Below are positions 21,977 through 33,177 of a DNA stretch of 64,000 nucleotides, in pieces. The DNA comes from Brachypodium distachyon. Taxonomy: Eukaryota > Streptophyta > Magnoliopsida > Poales > Poaceae. The stretch lies in the NCBI RefSeq assembly GCF_000005505.3, contig NC_016131.3, positions 1,984,001-2,048,000 on the forward strand, read 5' to 3'. The position numbers and the translations under genes are program-made. The notes under the pieces were generated by a model. That model saw only the letters and a program-made list of their open reading frames with translations. It had not been told where the DNA came from and did no database searches. How positions within the stretch are numbered: position 1 is the stretch's first letter; each line of letters starts with the position of its first letter.

Positions 21977-23025
21977 GGCGTGTACGGAAGAGGGAGGAGA
22001 GCTGAGGCCGGCCACGACTACGGGAACGGGATGGGTGATTTGTGATCTCCCTCTCCCGTAAGCTCTCGCCATTAGTGCTTGGCAGGTAGTAACGGAACGG
22101 CCAGAGAGCAAACTTGTTATGTTTCATTATCGTTCCTTGTGCAAACATTTTGGCCGGAACGGTGGTAAATTATACGCGAGAGAAGACCAGGTCATACAGT
22201 AGGTCTCTGCACAGCATGCACCAAATTCGCTAGAACAAGAAATGTCGCACTTTTAAACACCATTCTGGCAAATGTCAACCGAGGTTAGAAAGCAGCCATC
22301 CTTTGGGAGGGTGGAGTTTTCGTGAAACCCTGCTGTAGTCCGTAATTGCTAACTTGGAAAACATGCTGTTGTGCAACTAAAACTTGCAGTTTTTCCTTAG
22401 TTTGTTCACAAAATAACTAAAAGCAGGCGAGACAGGTGGGTTAAGCTATATAATAACAATTGGCAGCAAATTTCCGTTTACGATTACTTTTATCAGTAGT
22501 GGAGGAGCAGTAAGCAAGTTGCCCGTCCAGCAGCTGTGATCCGGCGGGCAAAACAGTGCGCCTTGTACGGGCTGGCACAAATAGCGTCAGACCAAGTCGA
22601 CAGATTACAGATCATTTCAACACAGTATATACCTGTAGATTCTATTTTTCCTCATAAAAATTGAGTACTATTATTAAAAAAGAATAAGCTACATATTACG
22701 TTTTTCCTATCAAACAAACATACCCAAGATAAAAAGGACTTGAGATGAGCCATCAGTGCAAACAACTGCATGTTGTAATCTACTAAATGAAATATTTTAT
22801 TTTTTGCCTCTCCTTTTTCAATGTTTTACAAGTCTCCAATGTTCTTTCGATCTTTACTCTCCCACAAAACATTACCTACAGCAGCTAACTTATTGGAGAC
22901 AAGAAAGTTACAACATAAGCTTTAACTGATACAACCCGTAGCAGAGGGTGCCATAGAAAGATGTGCTCAAGGCACGGCTGAATTCAGACTTGGCAAACAT
23001 TTGTATAACTAAGAATCATTTACAG
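21977..23025. other. intergenic, no gene seen
   Basis: Promoter of the DUF3511 gene on the left and 3' UTR of the DUF789 gene on the right. AT-rich middle. No mobile-element ends identified. Confidence 0.45.
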
Positions 23026-26000
23026 TCATCTCCACGTCGTACTGAAGTGGGAGACGAAGAACCGGAAATCCGGATGGTCTACATGTATACAGCGAAGCCA
23101 GTTGTCAGCCTCCTGCATCAGGGAGGTGACGCTCTCCTCTTCTGGGGCCCCATTGGACGCCCATATGGAGCTGCGAAGTTTGTAAGACGCCAGTCCAAAG
23201 GCTGGCAAAGAAACTTTGCCCGTTGCATTGGGGCAGTGGTTGATACCCTCAAAACCAGGGCATGCTAGTGTAGTGGGATGGCTATCTGCAAGACAAAAGG
23301 GCAGGTAAGCATTCCATGCACCAATGGAGGAGGATGAGGGAAATCTACAGGTCACATCTAGAATGCAGATATTATGCTGGTGTCATCTAGCGGAGGCAAA
23401 ATGAACTCTATTTAATATGGCACTAGAAGGTGCTCGTGTTTACCCTTAGAAGGTGTTGCTAGGCAATGGAATGTCAAGAAACAAGCGTCAAGGTCCTTCA
23501 ATGTTGGTCCTGTTGGAATTCTATATATGGGGTACCTGCAATTGAAGCATGAGGATGAAACCAGTAACGTATAGAATCATAGCAGCCCTGCTGATGCAGT
23601 GGTGCTCTTCTATCTTATGCTGAAATTCAGCACGATAGGCATGCCTATTGTTAGGCATGGCAACTGGTAGGCATCCTCTGCATGGGCCAGCACAGTTGGC
23701 AAATGTCACAACTCTGAACATTGCAACTGCATCTGGCTAGTTCTTATAAAACCAAAACAATTTACACGCAAAAAAAATAAGTAGGAGTACAAATTATGGC
23801 ATCGAAACTAGATCCTATCAGATAAAAAAATAAAAATGCAAGGTCAACATTATGAGGATCTAGGAATTAAGAGGAAATATTATGAAAAATATTGACCTTA
23901 AATATTTAGCATTCTCAGAACTTCAAAGAGCATATACAGCCAAAGCGGGCAATGCATGACAATACATCATTGGATTAGAACACCCCTTATCATCAGAAAA
24001 AATGAGTGTTTTTTTAAACATACCATGCAACAGACATCCAGCTGGATGGTAGCAGATCACAACTTTTGAATGTCTTCAGAGCTGGAAATCTAACTGCAAG
24101 AGCTGATACCTGGAGAGCAGGCAAAATAAGATTCTATAGACTGGAAAACTGTAGTAAGCAAAGGTTTAAGAAAAAACTTGCCTTGTCTGTTAGAGGTTCT
24201 CTACCATAAGGAGAATCCCTCTCCAGATGCTCAAATATTGGAAAACTTGCAGATGCATAAGCTTCGCCATCATCAATTTGTAAGCCACCATTTTCCAAGC
24301 GATGTGTAGCTTCCATGGATGATACTCTTAATCGGTCAACATCAGTCTCACTGCTACTCTCACTGCTAGTATCCATAGATTCCGTGTCACTTTCATCCCC
24401 AGGATGCCTAAGTGAGTAAATTAACTAGAAAAGTTAAAAACTATCAACGACATCACGAACCAACAAAACATACTGAAAAAGGCCCTAAAGGTTTAGAACA
24501 AAAGAACCCTTTATATATTTATGTACACAAGAGAGTTAGGGTTAAACTTGTACTCCCTCCTTTCCAAATTATAAGTCATATTTCTCCCCCAAATTACCGG
24601 CCGTATTAGCTGAGTAATTAAGAGTTGCATGCATCGTATGCTTCGGTTTTCACACAGTTCACATGCATGTACACCAGTGATTCCCAAAGCAAGCAATTAG
24701 TGATTTAGTGGGTGCATGCAGCTGTAGTGGCGTTATTCATGCATGCAGCCTTTAATTATGCATGCATACCGGAACTGTTTTCCGCCTTTTCACTGGCGAA
24801 ATTCTACGGCTGGCTGGTGCACACGCTGGAGAACATTGGTATTCACATCCGAATTAATAAGAGCTATTAATTGGGTAGGAGGGAGTAGTACATCACGGCA
24901 GCATACCCTAGCTCATATAAATAGCAGGTACTAAAGTTATGTCTAGCCTCAGCATCTGTAAAGGACCTACAGGTTAATGTATAAGAGTTTTGTGAAATTT
25001 CACAAGCTATCCAAGATTTCACCATAAAAAAGCATGTTAGGCCTCGGCAAAGCATTACATAATGTTCCTTAACACAGCAGTTATAGTTTTATCCAGTAGC
25101 TTACTAAGTTTTTGTTCTCATAGGAAAATCAGAAAGGTCTAACAAAACAAAGCATAACTAAGGACACAAATAAGTGAACCTGTTAGAAAGATTGACATAT
25201 CAAATGTTTTATTCCAAAATGGAGAATTCTCCAGATATCATAACATTTGCAAGGCACAGGGTAAGGTTGTTGTTACCTGGTTCTTGCAGCAGGCCTATCA
25301 GGATCAGCATACAGCTGGATAGCAGAAAGATATGGCACGTAATATTGTATCACAGAGTCACGGCCATTTAACACCAGGGGAACACCTGCCCCGTAAGCAC
25401 TCCACTCTCTGAAAGACTCCCAGAGATCATCAAGGCAGAAATAAGGAGGTGAATCCATGGCATCACCACTCTTCCACAGCCCTGTGCTTGCCTGCAAGAG
25501 AACAAAACCAATACGGTTTAATGGCAGCGCCAAAGCAATATGGTTCTTTTCTTTAACAAATAAAAGTGGTCTGCCTTCAGCTGAAAATTAAAATCCATTG
25601 TAAGTGAATAGAACATCATGCAAATATCACTATGTCATTTAATCCTTCCGACAAATTAATGTCTTGTAGTTGGCAAAAAGGAAGATACATATAGTACAGT
25701 GATGTGCAGATGACAAACAAAAACCAGAGTAACTGATTATACTAGATCTAAGTTACATGGCGCGCAATGATTGCAAAGTAAGAAGCTCTCGGCAGACAGA
25801 TTTTATCCATTTCATTCGCTAACAACACCATTACCAAACTAGTGGTCAAATCTCAAAATGTACCAACCAATACTGGCCGATTACACATCAAAACTGGGAA
25901 CACGTTTTAGCAAACATCTATTGGAGCCCATGGCGACAAAATTAAGTTAATCAATAAAGTTCACATCAACTAGAATTAGAGTCATGTTGGAAATGAAGAG

Positions 26001-26602
26001 TGGTTGCTGTTTTCTATCCACAATTACTACCATTAAGAACATCCGATGGTCTAAAACCACAAACAAATCAAAGCTAGATGCAGGCAGTCCAGAGTAATTC
26101 TGAAATGTGTCCTCAAAAGCTGAACGCCATAACTCATAAGTAGGGAAGTAAACTAGATCTCACGGCCAACAGATTAAATTTCAGGCAGTCCTGTAACCTG
26201 CAAAGCGTTGAGCAGCAAACATAGACAGACTCAGGATACCTTGCGCAAGTAGCGGACGGGCACAGAGGGCGTAGTGGACGCGAGAAACCTATCCAGATTC
26301 CCAGCCTCCTCCGCGGCCCCAGGCGACGGCACATTCACCTCGGCCGCCGTGGACTCCGCCGAGCGCTTGGAGGACGTGGACGAGGAGTCATCGGAGTCGG
26401 CCCGGCTGTCCGCGTCCGCGGGCGCCGCCTCCCGCCGCGCTGACCGCGGGGAGGGCGACGGCGACGGGGGCCGCCGGCTCTGCAGGCCCTGTTGCTGCTG
26501 CTGCTGCTGGTGTTGGCGGCGGTGGGGAGGGTAGTAGAACCGGTCATGTTTGAGATGGTTGCGGGAGGAGGAGGTGGCAGCGGTGCCGGAGGAGCCTGCC
26601 AT
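23026..26602 (-). CDS. DUF789 family protein
   Basis: Six minus-strand exons (26240-26602, 25277-25491, 24182-24407, 24024-24109, 23444-23535, 23026-23285) join in frame to 413 residues. The order of family blocks is complete: [133 protein letters not shown] and [21 protein letters not shown]789 proteins are plant-specific with no settled function. The N-terminus is low complexity with a polyglutamine run at residues 30-38. The third intron uses a GC donor (DK codons then GCAAGT). Telomere-repeat motifs lie just upstream of the ATG. The second intron holds a Stowaway element. Confidence 0.93.
24553..24885. mobile_element. long Stowaway-type MITE in DUF789 intron 2
   Basis: Ends CTCCCTCCTTTCC at the left and GGTAGGAGGGAG at the right are inverted, both flanked by TA (24551-24552 and 24886-24887). 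At 333 bp it is longer than usual, and only the outer bases pair, so it may be a nested or internally rearranged copy, or two unrelated ends. Confidence 0.55.
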
Positions 26603-26662
26603 CGCGGCGGCGGCGGTCAGAGGTAGGGTTTTGATGGGACGGGGAATTGGGGATTGGGATGC

Positions 26663-26678
26663 TTAGGGTTAGGGTTTT
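26663..26678 (-). promoter_or_regulatory. double telo-box upstream of DUF789 gene
   Basis: On the coding (minus) strand it reads AAAACCCTAACCCTAA, two telomere-type units about 60 bp before the ATG. Telo-boxes mark many plant genes active in dividing cells. Confidence 0.6.
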
Positions 26679-26699
26679 GGTGGCTTGGTTCTCTGGCCC

Positions 26700-29413
26700 T
26701 GACACTCCCGTTTGTTTTTAGATGGGGGTTTGGATCTGAAGAGCGAGTTGAGGCTGAGGAGGAGACGAGGCAGAGGTAGCTAAGCTTAGATACAGAGCGG
26801 CGGGCTCTTCTCGTTCTCGCCGCGTCGCGTGGCTGACTCCGGTTCCTCCCGGTGGCAGCGTCACGAAAATGAACCTCTGGCCCGTTCTCTTCAATACAAA
26901 AGCAAAACTATTTTTGGAAACGGGATATGATGCCAAATCTGTTGTTCGATTGTGGATGAAATTGATAGTTGGAATCAAGCAAGGGAACGGTACCGATTTA
27001 TGATTTGGATCCTCGTGCATAGATTTGGATTGACTTGTTGTTTTCTCTGTCGCCGCTCATCCTCCCCATCGTGACCCATCATCCTTGTCGCTAGCGCACC
27101 TTCCCTCTTTGTCACCGGTTTCTACATCCACAAGCACTTGTGTTGACCTCCTCGCCACCACTTGCCCCTCTTGTGTTGTCACCATGCACCATCCTCGCCC
27201 TACGACCCTCCTTTCCCCCACGGAGATGGAATCCGGCGGGTGAGGAGGGGGGGCTGTGGAGGTGGATCCACGATGAAACGAGAAAGAGGAGGCGACTGAG
27301 GCCATGAGGAAGACGAAAAACAAAATTTGCAGGGAAGGGGGGAGCAGTATAGCCCGGGGGGCTCTGATGGCGACGGGAAACGCGGCGGCGAGCGGCGGGG
27401 CAGTGAGAGTGGATTCCAACCAATACTGATGGGTACGAAATATTCGGAATACTTGGCGTATGGTTCAATTTAACTCGGGGTTATGTTTTTTTTAAAGGAC
27501 TCAGGTCAAGTTAGTGAATAGTGATCGGTGTTTGACCTTGTAAACTCAAGAAACCCAAAACTCAAATAGTAAATCTTCTAGGTAGCCCAATATCCAACTA
27601 AATTTCTCTAGCCCAGTCAATTATACCCGTATACTCTTTCCTTCCCCGTAATTCATCCAAGGCCCACTAACTTTCCCCTGGCTTAAAAATAAAATTGTCC
27701 CAAGCCAATCAAATTCATGTTCTACTCTTCCCTTTTCTCGGCTTAGTTCAACTTTTTTTTTCCGGATGAAACTTGAATTATCTCTCTACCTGTGTTCATG
27801 TTTTTTTATTTTCTAAAATTTTGGTCATCATTTTTACGGAATGCGATTTCCCAAACACCAAATATACCAAACCGCATAAACTAAAAAGACCGATACTCCA
27901 ACCTAAATAAAATTTAGAGACGCAGAAAAGGACCGTTAAGAGAAGAGAAAATTGAGAATCACTTGTACACTCTTCAGAAACTCTGATTTTGGCCAATATA
28001 AAAGTTGCAAGATCTGGCAAAACACAAAAAATGGAGAACGCACGTGCAAAAGTCCCATTTGGTTTCATTATTCTAATCTGCTCCTATTTCACCACCATTT
28101 TGGTCGTCCTAATTCCCGAGAAAAATATATTTTAATATTCAACCAAAAAATCTCTGGTCACGACTCGCAAAGAATGGGCAACGGTAACAAAGACATCGCT
28201 TCCCAATTCCCATACCTCGCTGCGGCGCCACGTACACACACGCGACTATTACGCGGCGACATGTTCATGTGGCCACCTCGGCCCAACATGACATCGCCTC
28301 TATCGCAAAACTTTACCTCGTTCCTTTCCCAATCCACGACAGCCTCCCGGGAGAAACGCAGCCATCAATTCCAAATGCTACCGCTCCTTCAATTCTAGCA
28401 CAAACCGGTGGCGGCGGCAGCCAGCAGGAGCAACAACCATCTGATGATCCATCACCAAATCACACACACCTGGAATGCGCTAAACAGCACTTGTCACCAT
28501 CCAAGGCACAAAACAAACACACTTTCTTTTTGTTTGGATGGGAACAAAACCGAACAAACCACCAACCGGGATCACAAGATACCCACACGCCCACACGCAC
28601 GCACGGAGAGCAGGCCGCATTATTATTGTAACAACATCAACTCGACCCAAGCATCTTCCTCATCCGAGGCCAGGCAAAGATGCACGCAGCAGCAATCACA
28701 GGTTCCCCATGAGAAGAGTTTTCATGCAGCCTCCGGAACAAGCAACTTCCATGTGACCTTTCACCGCCTTTGCGGCCTGCAGGCATCACACTGGAGAGCA
28801 GCACAGCATCATTCCGTTCCACTCTTGGTAGTGTGAGAGCAACAACTTGTAGCCGGCGACAGCGGTAGTGGTAGTAGCAACGACCCTGGAGCTGTAAAAG
28901 AGTGTGTACCTGTGTGCTTTGACCAAGTGCTGACTTTGCCCCTTCAGGAAATAGCATGGGATAGTGACCTCACTGTTTCAGCACTAACCAGGCTGAAATA
29001 TCTGCTCAAGCTAACAAAGGTTAAACACTTCAGCATCAACAGATCCCAAGCGGTAACTGAAAGGAAACAAGCATGCTTTCATCATTAACACTGGTAAGGA
29101 GCCGTTTTTTCAGCTGAACAAAGGGGATACTTGCACAGATCTGGAGCTACTCAGATGATCATAAGCTCTCTTCTTACATTGCAACGTTACAGGCTACTGG
29201 AACACTACAGGTAACATTACAACTAATGGGCAAGAACAAAGTCGACAGGAAGAACACAAGCTACTGCATCATTCATTATTGACTTGCTTATCGAACTAAT
29301 TAGCCGGGGGGGAAAACTAAGCATAGAACCAGCTGGTAGAGACGCCACATCTCTCTGGCATGACGGGATCATGTTCTCTCTTGCTTGCTTGCTGCTAGGT
29401 TGGTTGGTTGGTT
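26700..29413. other. intergenic, no gene recognised
   Basis: About 2.7 kb. The left part is the DUF789 promoter. Frames at 27057-27468 (minus) and 27952-28836 (plus) are open but low-complexity or composition-driven, without family features. The last few hundred bases before 29414 are probably the GATA-factor 3' UTR. No transposon ends were found. Confidence 0.4.
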
Positions 29414-30068
29414 CTAGGCGTAGATAACGCCGGAGGAGAGGGCCATGAGGAGTATGGCCGCCTTCTCCTCCTCGCCGAGGCGTCTCCTCCGCCGCATCCG
29501 CCGCCGCTGCTTGAGCACCGCCGCCTTTCCGAACCCCACCATGCGGAGCTCCACGGTCACCTCCTCCCGCTCCCTCTTGGTCTTCTTCTTCGGCGGCTGC
29601 TCCGCGCCCTCGCCGGCGGTGTGCGCGCACGCCGCCGTCTCCCTTCTCTTGGGCCCATCCAGGCCAAGCGCCTCCCTCCTCTTCTTCCGGTACCGGATCC
29701 CGCACGCGTTGCACAGCGACTGTACCAACCAACCAAAGGGAGAAAGAAACAAAAAAAGAGTCAGATCGGCCGGATCAGTAACCACGAAACAACCTCGAAA
29801 TGCACAGATCGGGGAAACCCAGAGCCGTAAGAGATCGGATCTCACCTTGGGGCCGCAGGGCCCGCCGCGCCAGAGCGGCGTCTTGGTGGTGTTGCAGTCG
29901 GTGCAGGCCTTGGGCTCGCCGGAGGCCGTGCGGTCGTCGGGATCCAGCGATCCGCTCCCCTGCAAACAGATCGAGCGAGAGAAACAGCAGATCAGCACCA
30001 TTCCGGCAGCGGATCGAGCTCGAAAACCGACGGATCGCGGGACTCACCTTCTCGACAGGGGAATCCAT
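29414..30068 (-). CDS. B-class GATA transcription factor with C-terminal LLM motif
   Basis: Three exons (30048-30068, 29846-29959, 29414-29719) join to 146 residues. The zinc finger is C-X2-C-X18-C-X2-C at Cys26, 29, 48 and 51, within ACTDCNTTKTPLWRGGPCGP, with the intron splitting the finger after GPK. A basic arm RYRKKRREALGL follows, then a KKKTKRE nuclear signal. The protein ends AAILLMALSSGVIYA, the leucine-leucine-methionine (LLM) motif of the GATA15/16/17 and GNC-type B-GATAs, which regulate greening, germination and branching, often under light, cytokinin and gibberellin control. The target genes here are unknown. The first coding exon is only 21 nt (MDSPVEK). Confidence 0.93.
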
Positions 30069-31015
30069 CTCCGGCGCCAGGATCGTCCGATCCGACTCCA
30101 CCGCCTCTCCACGCAGCTCCGGCAACCAACCCACCGATCCACGCCGCGCGGATCGGGACGACGCCTGGGGTTTAGGGGTTTCCGATCCGCGGCAGATCTC
30201 CGCTCCCCCGGCCGATCTAGCCACCACAACTAACCCTAATCCCCTTCGGCCACTAACGCCACGATCCGCACTCGCTCAGAACCCGGCAGGGGTTAGAGGC
30301 GGGAAGGATGATTTGCAGGGGTGAATGGCGGATGAGACGATGGGGGTGGGGGGGAGGAGAAGAAAAAGGGGGAGGGATTTGGATTTGGATCTCGAAATGG
30401 GGGGGAGGGTGTGGAGGGAAACAGAAAAGCGTGGAGGGAAATGGGGGGTGGATTTTGGGGCCGTATATGTAGTACGTGTCCCCCGGCGTCTGTAGAGCGT
30501 TTTTCAGGTTTTGGGTGGCTACGGCCTACGGGCTGTGAGTAACAGGATTTTAGGAAGGTTTTAGAACGCGGGCGCTGGATGAGATGGGTGGATGATACTC
30601 CACGTGAGAGGGCTTTGTTTTGTTTCTGCGTGACTGTCATCTGTGTTAACGGTAACGTGTGCTGATACTTCCAACAAACGAATAAACGTCAAAGCGTTGA
30701 TTCTGACCAACGTCCTGACTGGATTTTAAAGTTGTGACGTTGTTTGACATGATCCGATGCGTACATAATTAGGCGAAGCGTTCACCGTATTTCTTCTGCT
30801 CTTGGTGCATTGGTTTTAGACACGTCGAAATTCTTGGGCATGAAATACAACCATCCAGCGTCCATTGCAATTCTCGGTGGTAACAACTCCACCTGGGTGG
30901 CTCCAAACAATACACTCTCTATTTTCATATGACATCTAAGTTTATCGATATGCACGTATTCACTTTCTTTTTCTATGTTCCGTAATTGTCGGACTGCAAC
31001 AGCTTCGGGGACTAG
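30069..31015. other. GATA-factor promoter and intergenic sequence
   Basis: The 5' UTR side (30069-30480) is GC-rich and includes CTAACCCTAAT near 30231, a telo-box-like motif. Beyond that the sequence is AT-rich without recognised genes. At 30995-31015 a GCTTCGGGGACTAG stretch directly precedes the LTR and looks like retrotransposon internal sequence. Confidence 0.45.
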
Positions 31016-31810
31016 TGTCGGGGATGACTCTGGGTAGAGTCATGACGACACGTGTTAATCAGGATAGCGAGGCAAAGCCGACATAAGCAAGTGCGTCGGC
31101 ATCGTTAAGCCAACTTAATAATCGGCCGGCGTACCAAAAGTGTGCCGGCATGTCTATTTTGTCTTATGTGATTGCAGGATAAGCACGGACTAACTGATCT
31201 TGGCTAGGGCCGGGATACGCCAACGGTCCTATCCTGATCACCATGGCGCAAAGTAAAACAACGCTCCCTTTATGACGGAAAAGCAGTCGTTGCTCACGTC
31301 GCTCTGCCGGGCGACTGCACAGTGACGCGCCGTAGAAGGACAGATGACGAAGGCCAGAGCACGGCTACATTACACGCCGCCTGGCAGTACGTAAAGCACA
31401 AAGCTGCATTGTCCCCTCCCGAACAATCCGGAGGGGACCATGGGCGTACCCGATGGGTCCGGTGGTAGTTAGGGTTTGCCTTTGGTCCATATGTCAGTGT
31501 GACACCTTTGGCCTGTAAACAGAAACTCCACCCCTCTTGTGAGAGGGGTTCCTCACTTAAACATTTTAGGAGTTCTCCTTCTTCCTCCTCCTCTGAATAC
31601 AACTCAAGGAGCACCATTGTAGCCCTCCATATCTCGGCTAATAAAAAGAAGGAAGGAGTAGGAGCTTTATCTCATCGAGAGGGCTCCGAACCTGGGTAAA
31701 CGCCGTGTGTTATTACTTTTGTGCATGGTTTACACCGCGCCATCCCTCCTCCGGATCCTCCTTCGTCCATTGGCCCCATCTCAAGCCATCGTATGGCCTC
31801 TGCCGTAACA
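31016..31810 (+). mobile_element. probable 3' LTR of a truncated Gypsy-like retrotransposon
   Basis: It begins TGTCGGGGATGACTC and is preceded by GCTTCGGGGACTAG, the polypurine-tract context that usually abuts the 3' LTR of grass Gypsy elements. The right limit was set at GCCGTAACA by the TG...CA rule. The CCGAACCTGGGTAAAC box near 31685 is also common in such LTRs. There is no second LTR, no gag/pol and no clear duplication, so only a remnant remains. The end coordinate is uncertain. Confidence 0.5.
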
Positions 31811-32900
31811 CCACCACCACAGTAATGAACTAGTTTCGAGCCTCTTTCGAGGGAGATATGGTGACACGACGGCCGCTAACTTTCATTTAACCGTAACAAT
31901 GACAATCCCATCATCGCACAAAATTATAGAACATGAACTTGTAACATATACCTTTTTTTTTGCCTGAGTCCTGGTTAAAACTTTTTTTCGCTGACAGTTG
32001 ATTGCATCGACAATACATCCGTGTATTATTAGCAACCAAGGCAGTATTTTGGCTACCTATACGTTTTAGTAAAATCTACTGCTCCCTCCGTTCCAAATTA
32101 ACTGACGTGTAGAATAAACAAGTTTGGAAGCATCTGGTAAGAAAATAAGGTCGACTCATTTTCAACCACATTTAGCTTTCATACAGAAAGGAACGTATAA
32201 CTTCATTTGCAATTCGACAACATCAAGTTACTACTCAAGACTGTCAACTTCGACCTCCCAAAAATTCCCTTGAAAAGAAAGAAATAAACTAATAAAGAAA
32301 GAAAGGGTGAAGATAATGTAAGCTACCGCTTCTTGTGCTCCAAGCAAGCAGTAGTACAGCAAAGTTCGTCGAGTCGCCGCCAACAGCAGCTACACACTGC
32401 CAGTACGGAGGCACGATCGAGCAAATCTCCGGTCCAGCACACTGCGGAGTAGCTAGCTACTCCTAGCCCACAGCAGGGAATGGAAAAAAAGAAGAGAAAA
32501 AAACCCACCAAATCATCCGACCCGTGGCGGCGGCGGCCGCCTCTCGTTTTCTTCCACTTCACTCACCGCGACCAGATCGACCGGCATCGGCTGATCGGCA
32601 GCTGTGTGTGTCGCGTGTTGTGCGTGCCCGTGACCCCTGGCGGCCACACGGGCGCTTGCGCCGCACCGGATCAGCCGCGGACGCTGGACCCCCACCAAAA
32701 GCGCTGAGCGGACCCGACGCACCACACACGGGATCGCACCACCGCACGGTCGCCACGCGCCCCGTGAGGCCGCTCGCTGTGTGCTGTTCGGGGCGTTCGT
32801 TGGCGCGCGAGACGGCGGCAGCGGCGGGAAAAGGGAAAACCCCCCGCGCCCCCTCCCGCGCTCCCGCGATGTGCATTGACGGTGTTGCCCCTCGCAAGGT
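31811..32900. other. intergenic, no gene seen
   Basis: Contains one Stowaway-like terminus (CTCCCTCCGTTCCAAATTAA at about 32082) with no partner end. From about 32500 the sequence turns GC-rich and grades into the PUM24 promoter; open frames there are composition artefacts. Confidence 0.4.
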
Positions 32901-32937
32901 TTGACTGGTCGTCGGGCCGTGGGAACCGTGTAGGCCG

Positions 32938-33084
32938 GGCCCAAATAAGAGCTTCTAGAAGGAAAATGTCGCTGCACGATGGGCTAGGCCGTATCACGTG
33001 GGCTGGTACGGCTTTTGAGACCTTTGTCCGTTTGTCGTAAGCCCAGCAAAGGCCCGAATGAGGGGAGAAGCGTATAAACCCTAA
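32938..33084 (+). promoter_or_regulatory. site II elements, G-box and telo-box of the PUM24 promoter
   Basis: Four TGGGCY elements in either orientation lie at 32938-32943, 32980-32985, 32999-33004 and 33040-33045, a CACGTG G-box at 32995-33000, and a telo-box AAACCCTAA at 33076-33084, all within 240 bp of the ATG. The site II plus telo-box pairing is the known signature of plant ribosomal-protein and ribosome-biogenesis promoters (TCP and PURalpha/telobox-binding factors), consistent with the product's nucleolar role. Confidence 0.7.
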
Positions 33085-33177
33085 AAACCTATCCGGCCGT
33101 CCGGCGGCCTCCGGCTACTACCACCAGTAAACCCTTCTCCGCCTCGTCTTCCTCAGTTCCTCCGATCGCCACTCGCC

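Noticed and set aside
29445..30233. 262-codon plus-strand open frame over the GATA gene
   Set aside because: It runs antisense through exons and introns of the GATA gene, with no family features.
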